From NCBI GenBank assembly GCA_018268575.1, contig JAFDWF010000114.1, positions 1-33,354 of the forward strand: a DNA stretch of 33,354 nucleotides, read 5' to 3'. The translations under genes and the position numbers were made by a program. Below the pieces are notes generated by a model that had not been told where the DNA came from, did no database searches, and saw only the letters and a program-made list of their open reading frames with translations. Below, piece after piece: positions 16,588 to 24,652 of the stretch (position 1 is the first letter of the stretch; every line of letters starts with the position of its first letter). Source of the DNA: Actinomycetota bacterium (GTDB taxonomy: Bacteria; Actinomycetota; Thermoleophilia; Solirubrobacterales; 70-9).

Positions 16588-18225
16588 TCACTCGGGTGGG
16601 ATCTCGGAGAGCGCGAGCGAGATGTCATACCCGTCCCGGCGCCGCCTGACGAAGCGGGCGATCGCATAGAAGAGCAGCGCGATCACGATCCCACCGCCGA
16701 CATAGGCGGCGGCTTTGCCGACGCTGCCGACGCCGAACTGTTCGAAGTGCAGGTACATCCACACGACGAAGACGCCGGAGATGACGGCACCGATGCCGGC
16801 CCAGGTGACCACCGGCACTCCGAGGAACCGGGCCCGCATGCCGCCGGCCTGATAGAGCGCCTTGCGGCGCCACGGGACGACGATCGCCGCGATCCCGACG
16901 CTGATCTGTGAGACCATCGCGAAGAGCACGCCGTAGACGACGAGGGTCAGGAACAGCGAGGAGTGGATCCCCCACAGCAGTACCAGCCCGCTCAGCACCA
17001 CCGTGATCGCGATCGCCACCACCGGGGCGTTGGTGGAGGACAGCTTGGTGACCGACTTCGGCAAAAGTCCGTCGAACGAGTAGGCGAACATCGCCCGGGT
17101 CGGCTGGATGAACGCGATGTACATGATCAGCGGCCAATACAGCAGGTAGGCGAGCGTCAGGATGACGGTCAGGATCGTGCTGCCGGTCGAGGCCGAGATC
17201 AGGAAGAAGTACGTAGCCGGGGTTTCGAGCGGGAAGCCGCCGCCGTTCGCCGCCGTCATGAAAGCGGTCCCGAACGTGTTCAGGAAGATCGCCGCGAAGA
17301 TCGCGACGACGATCAGTGGCGTAACCCCGCCGAGCGCCATGATGTGCGCGGTCTTGCTGCTTTTCGCTTCCTGGAGCTCGCCGGAGTTCCAACTCGTGGT
17401 GAACGGATAGATGGTGGCGATCGCCAGCACCCCCACCATTCCTACCGTGTTGGAGAAGGAGAACGGTGCGTTGGTCGCGACGCCTTCCTTCTGCGCCGTG
17501 GCGATCACCGAGTCATAGGTGTTCTTGATGTGTGTGTGCGGTTCGGCGAACGAGTTGAAGTTGTTGATGAAGTCCGAGTGGGACGTGAACAAGGCGATCA
17601 ATGCCGAAAGCGTCACCCCTCCGGTCGCGATCCAGAAGAGCCAGATGATCGTCCGGCTGCGCAGGCGCCAGTTAAGCATCTGGATGCCAGCCGCGATCAG
17701 GATCGCGACGATGCCGAGGACGTACTTCCAGGTGTTGTCGGTGACCACGGTGTTGCCCCATTCGACCAGCGTCGATGAGCCGCCGACGAGGCCGACGGCG
17801 GACAGGCCCGGGCCGATCCCCAGGTTGACCACCGCCAGCGCGAAGTACGCCATCGAGATCAACGAGGCGATGAAGTAGGCGATCGAGGAGACCAGTCCCC
17901 AGGCCGGATGGAGCACCCGCCCGGCGAGGATGTAGTCACCGCCCGTGCGCGGCATCAGCCGCGTGAGCAGGCCGAACGCGTAGGCGAACGAGAGCACGAT
18001 CGGCACCGTGATCGCCAGGGCCAGGAGGAAGTTTCCGCCTGGAAAGAGTGCGAAGGCGAAGAAGAATCCGGCCGCCAGCAACTGCACCGGATGGGCCGGC
18101 GTCATGTTCAGGACGTAGGCCGAAAATGGCGTCACCCCTCGCACGAGACCGGTCGCCTGGCGGGCGAACAGTCCATCGGCACGCGCTTCTGAGGCCTCGC
18201 CTGAGTTTTCGATTTGCGTTCCCAT
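16588..18225 (-). CDS. APC-family amino acid/amine permease
   Basis: A 545-residue integral membrane protein with about 12 hydrophobic helices from residue 45 on. The start is ATG 18225, with AAAGGA close upstream; a second in-frame ATG at 18249 has only a weak site. After a polar N-terminus comes GLVRGVTPFSAYVLNM, and the first helix region ends in the FPGGNF-type loop. LMPRTGGDYILAGRVLHP is the conserved APC segment after helix 2. The C-terminus is short and basic (FVRRRRDGYDIS). This is the only transporter in the cluster and presumably imports the substrate. FrlA, the fructoselysine importer, is also an APC-family protein, but the sequence alone does not fix specificity. Confidence 0.9.
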   Translation of the reverse strand: MGTQIENSGEASEARADGLFARQATGLVRGVTPFSAYVLNMTPAHPVQLLAAGFFFAFALFPGGNFLLALAITVPIVLSFAYAFGLLTRLMPRTGGDYILAGRVLHPAWGLVSSIAYFIASLISMAYFALAVVNLGIGPGLSAVGLVGGSSTLVEWGNTVVTDNTWKYVLGIVAILIAAGIQMLNWRLRSRTIIWLFWIATGGVTLSALIALFTSHSDFINNFNSFAEPHTHIKNTYDSVIATAQKEGVATNAPFSFSNTVGMVGVLAIATIYPFTTSWNSGELQEAKSSKTAHIMALGGVTPLIVVAIFAAIFLNTFGTAFMTAANGGGFPLETPATYFFLISASTGSTILTVILTLAYLLYWPLIMYIAFIQPTRAMFAYSFDGLLPKSVTKLSSTNAPVVAIAITVVLSGLVLLWGIHSSLFLTLVVYGVLFAMVSQISVGIAAIVVPWRRKALYQAGGMRARFLGVPVVTWAGIGAVISGVFVVWMYLHFEQFGVGSVGKAAAYVGGGIVIALLFYAIARFVRRRRDGYDISLALSEIPPE

Positions 18226-18267
18226 AGATCCTTTCGTCCCTGCTCCCATGTAATGTCCCGTGAACTG

Positions 18268-19248
18268 CTAACCGGAGATCAACTGGTGATGCGTAACCTC
18301 ACTGCCGTTGAGTTTGATCAGACCTCCGTGTAAGACTCCCGTCTGGTATTCCGATCCCGTGTTGATGGCCAGGGTGCGGCCGATGTAGGTCTCCCCACGT
18401 GACTCGTGGATGTGGCCGTGGAGCGACAGCAAAGGTTGGTACTCCTCGATGATCTGCCTGACCGCGGTGCTGCCGACCGGAATTTCCTTGGGGCTGCCCC
18501 CCTCGAACACGACCGAGAAGTCGTCCTTCAGTTCGGCCGCCGTGTCGAGGCCGCTGTCGAACGGTGGGACGTGGAGGTTGAAGATCGCCCGTGAAGGGTC
18601 TTCGACCATCTCGGCCAGACCTTTCAGGTGCTTGTAGAGGGCCTCCTCGTCTAGCTCCCTGGCGCTGTTCCACGGCGTGGTGTTCGCGTAGGAGGAGGAG
18701 ATCATCTCGTGCGGCCCGAGGTGCACCACCCGGGCGTCGCAGGCGGTGACCCAAGAGGCCGCGGCGATCGTCTCGTCGCAGCTCCACGGGTCGTCGTTCC
18801 CGGCCATCACGAATACTCCGACCCCGCGCTCCGCCATCCGTTCGTCGGCGAGGTCGAGCCAGAGCTTCAACTCGTCGTTGATCACTCGGTCGAGGAGGAG
18901 GGCACGGGCGGCGGAGTCGGTCCGGTGATGCTCGATCTCCTCGCGGCTCGCCTGCCAGGGGTACATTCCCTGGAAGCGGATCGCCTGGAGGAGCTCCTCC
19001 AATGCCGCCTCCCCTTCGCCAGTCTGGTGCTCGCCCAGGAAAGTGGTGGAGAAGGCATCGCCGTCGCGCTCGATCGGCACCACGGCCTTGCCCGCAACGT
19101 CGCCTCCCATCACCAGGTATTCGGTGTCGTAGAAACGCGCCGCGCCGAGAAACTTGCGCCAGCAAGGTTCGGCCCCGTGGACGTCGGACGCGTAGAAGAG
19201 GGTCGCGGTGGGCTTCTCCTTCGGGGCGCGACCGAACAGGGACCTCAT
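18268..19248 (-). CDS. Calcineurin-like metallophosphoesterase
   Basis: A 326-residue protein with the full set of metal-binding motifs: SDVHG (D22, H24), VMGGD (48-50), AGNDDPW (N151, D152), NLHVPP (H226) and LHGHIHES (H278, H280-region). A roughly 95-residue stretch separates the GGD and GND motifs, longer than in the simplest enzymes, and may cap the active site. It likely hydrolyses a phosphate mono- or diester. The ATG at 19248 overlaps the stop of the flavoprotein gene (ATGA), with GAGGGGGA ahead. In a cluster with a sugar kinase and a phosphosugar deglycase, removal of a toxic or dead-end phosphate ester is one possible role; a nucleotide phosphodiesterase is another. Confidence 0.87.
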   Translation of the reverse strand: MRSLFGRAPKEKPTATLFYASDVHGAEPCWRKFLGAARFYDTEYLVMGGDVAGKAVVPIERDGDAFSTTFLGEHQTGEGEAALEELLQAIRFQGMYPWQASREEIEHHRTDSAARALLLDRVINDELKLWLDLADERMAERGVGVFVMAGNDDPWSCDETIAAASWVTACDARVVHLGPHEMISSSYANTTPWNSARELDEEALYKHLKGLAEMVEDPSRAIFNLHVPPFDSGLDTAAELKDDFSVVFEGGSPKEIPVGSTAVRQIIEEYQPLLSLHGHIHESRGETYIGRTLAINTGSEYQTGVLHGGLIKLNGSEVTHHQLISG

Positions 19249-21401
19249 CGGTTCCCCCTCTGGGGGACGGGGGCCGGGTCGGCATCCTCCGCCATGATTT
19301 GGCGGTCGTAGTCGGAGTCTTGGTAGCCGCCCACGACCCTCACCTCGCGGATGAAGGGGAGGTGGACGGCCGGGGAGGCGGAGTCGATCTCACGGCCGAG
19401 GCGGTGCCCGTCGAAGACGACGTCGCCGATCAACCGCGGCGCGACGCAGTCACCGATCCGGTAGATGGCCTCGATGCCGGCCTCTCGGCTGCGCTCTTCG
19501 TCGTCGTCCAGTTCGCGGTAGAGGCCGTCGTTAGAAGTCCGCTGGGTCACCAGGACGACGGAGTCGAATTCCTCTTCCCGGCTCGCCTCCGAGTAGACGC
19601 CGCCGAGGGCCACAGCCCCCGGGCCGATCTCCCGGACCACGGACTCCACCCTGACCGTGACCCCGCATTCCTCCAGGGTTCGCCGCACCTGAGGGACCTC
19701 GCCGGTGAACTTGGAGTACTCGGCAGGCGTCTCCGCCGGGGTCGCGAGGGTCACTGCCTTCCCGACCCGGGCCAGTCGCTCGGCCAGCGCGACCCCCATG
19801 AAGTTGCCGTCGCAGTCGTAGATGAGCGTCTTCTCCCCCACCTCCTTGCCCTCTAGCACGAGCTGCTCCGGGGTCACCACGTGGGGTAGCGACGCGTCGG
19901 CGCCGGGGATCGGCGCCATGGTCGCGGCGCTCAGTCCGTCGCCCACCCAGCTTGATCCCGTGGCAAGGACAACTATGTCGGCGCCGTAGTCGAGCACTCC
20001 CTCGAGGTCCAACCGCGAGCCGTTGACTACGGTTACGTTGCGCAGCACGTCCAGCTGGATCCGACGGTAATCGATCACCCGGTGCCATTCGCGCATCCGC
20101 GGCAACGTCGAGATCCACTCCAGCGCGCCGCCGATCTCCGGCGCCGCGTCGACCAGGTGGACGGCGTCCATGCCCCGCTTGCCGAGGACGCGAGCGCACT
20201 CCATCCCCGCAGGCCCGGCGCCGACCACGAGCACCGTGCGATCCGCGTTGGCGGCCACGCTGAAGCGCTCAGGGTGCCAACCCCGTCGATACTCCTCGCC
20301 GGCGGTCGCGTTCTGGGTGCAGGCGACCGGGGCGCCCCCCTGCGCCCAGCGCGAGAGGCAGAAGTTGCAACCGATGCACTCGCGGATGTCGCCAAGGCGA
20401 CCGTCGCGGATCTTGTTCGGGAGAAACGGATCGGAGATGGCGGGACGGGCGGCGCCGATGATGTCGCACTGCCCGCTGCTCAAGGCCGCGGCCATCGTGT
20501 CGGGATTGGTGAAGCGGCCGACGCAGACGATTGGCTTGCTGGTGTGATCACGAACCCGACTGGTCCACGGCTGCTGCGAGTTCTCCGGGAAGAATCGGGA
20601 GGAGGCGATATCGGTCGACCAGTCGAGACTGCCGACGTTGACGTCCCAGTAATCGACCAGGTCGTCGGCGAGCTCGATGAACCGGCAGGCCTCGTCGATC
20701 GACACTCCGCCCCAGCCGAAGTCTTCGACCGACATCCTGGTGGTGACCGCGATCTTCTCACCGACCCCCTCGCGAACCTTCTCCAGGCACTCGAGCCAGA
20801 AGCGGGCGCGGTTCTCGAAGCTGCCGCCATAGGCATCGGTGCGGCGATTGAAGGTCTCTGAGAGGAACTGCATCGGACCCTGGCTGTGGGCGCCGTAGAC
20901 GTAGATGAGATCGAAGCCGGCCCGCCTCGCCCGATCCGCCGCGGCGACGAAATGCGCCTGGATCTCGGCGATGTCGGCGAGCCTGATCTCCTGCGGGATC
21001 ACCCACGGGGTGCCGTTGACGGCGATCTGCGACGGGGCCCGCGGCGGCGTCCGGGTCTCGAGGCCGGGCGAGTTGGACCCACCCCACCACAACTCGATGC
21101 CCGCCAGGGATCCGTGCTGGTGGATCGCCTCACAGGTGCCGGCGAGGCTGCGAACGTCGTTCTCGTCCCAGATGCGGGCGAGGTGCACCGGCCAGTGATC
21201 GGTCTCCGGGGCGATCGAGGCCGACTCGACGCAGACGGCTCCCCATCCCCCCTCCGCCCGCATGGCACGGAAGGCGGTCTGCATGCCCGGACGCAGATCC
21301 CCGGTTCCACAATGAGGGACCTGGTAGAAGCGGTTCGGAAGTGTTTTCGGGCCGAGTCGGATCGGCTCGAACAGCGACAGGTGACGCTCAGCTGTCGACA
21401 T
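19245..21401 (-). CDS. Trimethylamine-dehydrogenase-family flavoprotein (FMN, 4Fe-4S, ADP-binding)
   Basis: A 718-residue protein with the full TMADH layout. Residues 1-340 form an old-yellow-enzyme TIM barrel, then a 4Fe-4S site C341/C344/C347/C360, then TAGEEYRRGWHPERF, then a glutathione-reductase-like half starting at VLVVGAGPAGME (389-400). C31 in VPHCGTG matches the cysteine that binds FMN covalently in TMADH. W260, D263 and W351 match TMADH W264, D267 and W355, but S60 stands where TMADH has Tyr60, so the aromatic bowl that holds a trimethylammonium is incomplete. It should oxidatively remove an N-substituent and pass electrons to EtfAB. The start ATG 21401 has GAGGAG ahead and overlaps the gntR end by 14 bases. 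Confidence 0.92.
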   Translation of the reverse strand: MSTAERHLSLFEPIRLGPKTLPNRFYQVPHCGTGDLRPGMQTAFRAMRAEGGWGAVCVESASIAPETDHWPVHLARIWDENDVRSLAGTCEAIHQHGSLAGIELWWGGSNSPGLETRTPPRAPSQIAVNGTPWVIPQEIRLADIAEIQAHFVAAADRARRAGFDLIYVYGAHSQGPMQFLSETFNRRTDAYGGSFENRARFWLECLEKVREGVGEKIAVTTRMSVEDFGWGGVSIDEACRFIELADDLVDYWDVNVGSLDWSTDIASSRFFPENSQQPWTSRVRDHTSKPIVCVGRFTNPDTMAAALSSGQCDIIGAARPAISDPFLPNKIRDGRLGDIRECIGCNFCLSRWAQGGAPVACTQNATAGEEYRRGWHPERFSVAANADRTVLVVGAGPAGMECARVLGKRGMDAVHLVDAAPEIGGALEWISTLPRMREWHRVIDYRRIQLDVLRNVTVVNGSRLDLEGVLDYGADIVVLATGSSWVGDGLSAATMAPIPGADASLPHVVTPEQLVLEGKEVGEKTLIYDCDGNFMGVALAERLARVGKAVTLATPAETPAEYSKFTGEVPQVRRTLEECGVTVRVESVVREIGPGAVALGGVYSEASREEEFDSVVLVTQRTSNDGLYRELDDDEERSREAGIEAIYRIGDCVAPRLIGDVVFDGHRLGREIDSASPAVHLPFIREVRVVGGYQDSDYDRQIMAEDADPAPVPQRGNR

Positions 21402-22218
21402 GCGACTCCTCGCGCTCATCGTCGGGCCGGATTCGCAACTTCAGCCCGAGGCCGTTCTCGGCCGGCGAGCCGTGCCCGTCGTTCCGAGTGCGGATCGCCT
21501 GAAAGCTGAACACGTCGCCGCGGTGGTAGTCGGCGGCGTAGAGCACCGGCAAGCCCTCGCTGTTGACGGCGGTCTCGACCACGAGCAGCCAAGGCAGCTC
21601 CCGTTGACGCTCGTCCACGCCGGGGAGGCCGGACGGCAGGAAGCCGCCTTGGAGACTCGCGATCGATGCCACTGGCTCCTGCCCGAGCGAAGCGAGCACG
21701 GTGACCAGGGAACCCGACCAGTCGAAGTCCTCTGCCGAGCGATCACCGAGGAACTCGCGGCTTATGACGTTCCGCGAGTAGATGAACAGGTCGTCCTCGT
21801 GCCAGCGCAGACGGGAGAGATCGACAACCTTGCTGCCCTCGGGAATCTTCAGCGAATAGCTCTCCTCGGCCTTCGCCTCGCGTTCCTCGACCGCGATCAC
21901 CTCGTTGCGCACCTCGTAGCCGAGGCTGCGCATCATTTCGGTGATGCTCTCGAACGCGGTGACCGGTCGGCCGCTGACCAGCCCCGCTAGTTCGGAGAGG
22001 AAGCGACCGCGGCCGTGGATCGTGTTGACCAAGCCGTCCTGCTCCAAAAGCTTATAGGCCTCGCGCACAGTGGTGCGGGCGATGCCCGTGGACTCGGCCA
22101 ATTCATGCTCGCTAGGTAGTTTGTCGCCCGGTTTCAGGTTGCCCTGCTGGATCATTTCTTCGACTACCTGGCGGGCCTGTGCCGTTAGTGGCGCTTTTTT
22201 TAGCAACTTGACTGACAT
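21388..22218 (-). CDS. GntR-family regulator with UTRA ligand domain (HutC subfamily)
   Basis: A 276-residue regulator. Residues 10-75 are the winged helix, with LPSEHELAESTGIARTTVREAYKLLEQDGLV (helix-turn-helix about 38-57, here given in part) and the wing GRGRFLS. Residues 95-250 are a UTRA small-molecule domain, including VVDLSRLRWHEDDLFIYSRN. The start at ATG 22218 has GGAGG 5 bases upstream; an ATG 21 bases earlier overlaps the operator-like repeat. It is the first gene of the catabolic run and is coupled to the flavoprotein gene. UTRA regulators are usually repressors released by a pathway metabolite; FrlR of fructoselysine operons belongs to the same subfamily. Confidence 0.93.
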   Translation of the reverse strand: MSVKLLKKAPLTAQARQVVEEMIQQGNLKPGDKLPSEHELAESTGIARTTVREAYKLLEQDGLVNTIHGRGRFLSELAGLVSGRPVTAFESITEMMRSLGYEVRNEVIAVEEREAKAEESYSLKIPEGSKVVDLSRLRWHEDDLFIYSRNVISREFLGDRSAEDFDWSGSLVTVLASLGQEPVASIASLQGGFLPSGLPGVDERQRELPWLLVVETAVNSEGLPVLYAADYHRGDVFSFQAIRTRNDGHGSPAENGLGLKLRIRPDDEREESHVDS

Positions 22219-22231
22219 CTGACCTCCGTGT

Positions 22232-22243
22232 TCTGTCATCAGA
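22232..22243. promoter_or_regulatory. Candidate GntR operator at its own promoter
   Basis: TCTGTCATCAGA on the plus strand, an inverted repeat one base different from the one at 10426-10437. It abuts the -10 element of the gntR promoter and would block transcription start. A related half-site, CTGACATCTGAC, lies at 22212-22223 around the start codon. Confidence 0.55.
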
Positions 22244-22271
22244 GTTTCTTTCTCCTGATGCGGTTTGTCAA
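22243..22271 (-). promoter_or_regulatory. Predicted promoter of the 20-kb cluster
   Basis: On the minus strand a perfect -35 TTGACA (22266-22271) is followed after 17 bases by GAAACT (22243-22248) as a poor -10. The start point would fall in or next to the 12-bp repeat. A weak -10 with an operator at the start point fits a repressed promoter. Confidence 0.45.
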
Positions 22272-22469
22272 GGGCATTGTCGAACCAACCCGCGTCTCGA
22301 GCGGCTGAGTAGGCTCAAAAGCCGAAATCCCCGGGGAGCGCATACATAGGCAGGTCGCCCCGTTTGCCCTTCGGGAACAGTTCTGATACTCCGGGCGTCC
22401 TCACCCTCTGCCGGGGGACGCCAGGACGGAAAAAGAAACGGATCAGCGGGTTTGGTCGTCGGTCTGAGA

Positions 22470-22494
22470 AGGCGCGGCAGAATTCGAGCCTGCG
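22470..22494 (-). pseudogene. tRNA-Met(CAU)-like 3' half, left piece
   Basis: Read on the minus strand and joined across the IS to 24760-24740, this gives an anticodon arm with CAU, a variable loop AGGTC, a T-arm (GCAGG, loop CTCGAAT, TCTGC) and a 3' acceptor-like end CGCGCC. This piece holds the T-arm and acceptor. No D-arm or 5' acceptor strand is found beyond 24760, so only the 3' half of the tRNA exists. Such halves are typical leftovers of tRNA-site integration. Confidence 0.65.
22490..22494. repeat. Target-site duplication, left copy
   Basis: CTGCG immediately before the left IS end is repeated immediately after the right end (24735-24739). Removing the IS plus one copy restores a continuous tRNA T-arm/variable-loop sequence, which confirms the boundaries. 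Confidence 0.85.
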
Positions 22495-22550
22495 TGTCGT
22501 CGCCGGTCCAATAATCACCCACCTGGGCCGGTCGAAATCTCACCCACCTG
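22495..22550. repeat. IS21 left terminal repeats
   Basis: TGTC end followed by two 24-bp blocks (22502-22525 and 22527-22550) that differ at four positions and repeat with a 25-bp period. They match the inverted blocks at the right end. Confidence 0.85.
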
Positions 22551-22622
22551 AGGCATGGGGATCTCGTCCGGCGACGCTTCGACCCTCGCCCGGTCACCGA
22601 GACCGAGGCGAGGAGCAAGGAG

Positions 22623-23828
22623 ATGCTTGGCGTGGAGCAGTGGGCCGAGATCAGGCGGATGCACGAGGTCGAGGGGCTGTCGATCCGCGAGATCGCCCGC
22701 CGCAGCGGCCGCGACCGCAACACCGTCCGCGCCGCCCTGCGCTCCGATCGGCCACCGCGCTACCGGCGATCTCCGGGCCCCTCCAAGCTCGACCCCTTCA
22801 AGGATGAGATCGGGCGGCTGCTCGAGGAGGATCCGAGGCTGCCCGGCAGGCGCATCCGCGAGCTGATCGCCGAGGACGGCTATGAGGGATCGAAGACGAT
22901 CCTCGACGACCACCTGCGCGAGGTCCGCCCGCTCCATCTGCGCCCGCGCACCTACCAGCGCACCTCCTACCGCCCCGGCGAGCTGGCGCAGTTCGACCTC
23001 TGGCGACCCGCCCGCGAGATCCCCGTCGGCCACGGCCAGACCCGCCCCGGCCTCGTCGTCACCTGCGTCCTGGGGTGGTCGCGGGCCGCGGCCTCGGCGC
23101 TGGTCTTCTCAAACCAGGCCCCCGACCTGATCTGGGGGATCGCCCGCTGCCTGGCCTTCCTCGGAGCATTGCCGCAGAAGCTCGTCTGGGACCGCGAGGG
23201 CGCCCTGCACGCCGGCGGCGGGCGGCCGACCGAGGAGTTCGCCGCCCTCTGCGGCGCCCTGCCGGTCGGCTGGATCTTCTGCGAGCCCCGTGACCCGCAG
23301 GCCAAGGGGATCGTCGAGCGCCACCAGGGATTCCTCGAGACCAACTTCGAGCCCGGCCGCGCCTTCGCCGGGCCCGAGCACTTCCAGGCGGAGCTCGACG
23401 CCTGGGAGCGGCGGGTCGCCGGGCGCCTCCTGCGCACGATCCGCGCCCGTCCGGCGGAGCGGCTCGGCGAGGAGCGCGGGCGGATGCGGCCGCTGCCGGA
23501 GCCGATGCCCGACCTCGACCGCCGCCTCGTGATCCGGGTCCCGCCGCAGCCCTACCTGCGCTGGGACCGCAACGACTACTCGCTCGACCCCCGCTTCGCC
23601 GGGCGCCGGGCCGAGGTGCGGATCGGCCAGACGGAGATCGTCGCCCGGGCGCTCGACTCCGGCGAGCCGATCGGCCACCACCGCCGCTCCTTCGCCAAGG
23701 GCCTGACCTTCACCGACCCCGCCCACCAGGCCCTCCTCGACCGGCTGCGCGGCGGGCGCCGCCGCGGGCCCCGGGTCGAGGTCGAGACCCGGCCGCTCGC
23801 CCGCTACGACGCGCTGATCCCGGCATGA
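22623..23828 (+). CDS. istA: IS21 transposase IstA
   Basis: A 401-residue DDE transposase. The N-terminal helix-turn-helix is LSIREIARRSGRDRNTVRAAL (19-39, in part). Catalytic residues are D125 (in LAQFDLW), D190 (LVWDREGALH) and E232 (KGIVERHQGFLE), the expected D,D(41),E order. The C-terminal beta-rich part contains YLRWDRNDYSLDP. ATG at 22623 has AAGGAG just upstream. It makes the strand cuts and joins for IS21 movement with the help of IstB. The frame is complete with no visible lesion. Confidence 0.95.
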   Translation: MLGVEQWAEIRRMHEVEGLSIREIARRSGRDRNTVRAALRSDRPPRYRRSPGPSKLDPFKDEIGRLLEEDPRLPGRRIRELIAEDGYEGSKTILDDHLREVRPLHLRPRTYQRTSYRPGELAQFDLWRPAREIPVGHGQTRPGLVVTCVLGWSRAAASALVFSNQAPDLIWGIARCLAFLGALPQKLVWDREGALHAGGGRPTEEFAALCGALPVGWIFCEPRDPQAKGIVERHQGFLETNFEPGRAFAGPEHFQAELDAWERRVAGRLLRTIRARPAERLGEERGRMRPLPEPMPDLDRRLVIRVPPQPYLRWDRNDYSLDPRFAGRRAEVRIGQTEIVARALDSGEPIGHHRRSFAKGLTFTDPAHQALLDRLRGGRRRGPRVEVETRPLARYDALIPA

Positions 23829-24583
23829 CGAAGGGCGCCGAGCTCGCCCACCTCTTCCGCGCCCTGAAGGCGCCGGCGGCCGCCAGGGCGGTGCCGAACC
23901 TGGCCGAGCGGGCACGGGAGGAGGACTGGTCGCACGAGCGCTTCCTGGAGGCCGTGCTCTCGACCGAGGTCTCCTCGCGCGAGAGCCACGGCGGCGAGAG
24001 CCGGATCAAGGCGGCCCGCCTCCCGGCGAGGAAGACCCTGGAGGAGTTCGACTTCACCTTCCAGCGCTCGGTGAAGAGGCAGGTGGTCGAGCACCTCGGC
24101 CAGCTCGACTTCCTGCACGGCAAGGAGAACGTGGTGTTGCTGGGGCCGCCGGGCACCGGCAAGACGCATCTGGCGATCGCGATCGGCATCCGCGCCTGCC
24201 TCGCCGGTCAAAGGGTCGCCTTCGCCACCGCGACCGAATGGGTGGCGAGGTTGGGCGAGGCGAAGCGCTCCGGCGATCTCGAGGCCGAGCTGCGCCGGCT
24301 CTCCTTCGTGCCGCTGATCGTCGTCGACGAGGTCGGCTACATCCCGTTCGACCCAGAGGCGGCGAACCTGATGTTCAGCCTCGTCTCGGCCCGCTATGAG
24401 CGCGCCTCCTTGATCGTCACCTCCAACAAGCCGTTCAGTGCCTGGGGCGAGATCTTCGGCGACGAGGTGGTCGCCGCGGCGATGATCGACCGGCTGGTCC
24501 ACCACGCCGAGATCCTCGGCCTCAAAGGCGACAGCTATCGCCTCCGGGACAAGGACCTGGGCCCGCCGCCGCCCAGGGACTGA
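23825..24583 (+). CDS. istB: IS21 helper ATPase IstB
   Basis: A 252-residue DnaA/DnaC-like AAA+ ATPase. Walker A is GPPGTGKT at 107-114, Walker B is LIVVDEVGY (D168, E169), and VTSNKPFSAWGEIFGD is the sensor-1 region. Its ATG overlaps the istA stop as ATGA, giving fixed translational coupling. IstB binds DNA and picks the target for IstA. The protein is full length. Confidence 0.95.
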   Translation: MTKGAELAHLFRALKAPAAARAVPNLAERAREEDWSHERFLEAVLSTEVSSRESHGGESRIKAARLPARKTLEEFDFTFQRSVKRQVVEHLGQLDFLHGKENVVLLGPPGTGKTHLAIAIGIRACLAGQRVAFATATEWVARLGEAKRSGDLEAELRRLSFVPLIVVDEVGYIPFDPEAANLMFSLVSARYERASLIVTSNKPFSAWGEIFGDEVVAAAMIDRLVHHAEILGLKGDSYRLRDKDLGPPPPRD

Positions 24584-24652
24584 GCGCTCCCGCCCGCTCC
24601 GCCTCGCCCTCCGGGCTCGGCTCCGCGGGTGGGAGCGGAGGCTGCCGGTGGC

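Noticed and set aside
15050..16669. 539-residue plus-strand open frame
   Set aside because: Antisense to the aldehyde dehydrogenase; no motif.
22268..22494. Small minus-strand frames between gntR and the IS
   Set aside because: No motif or convincing ribosome-binding site; the interval is better explained by the gntR promoter region and the tRNA remnant.
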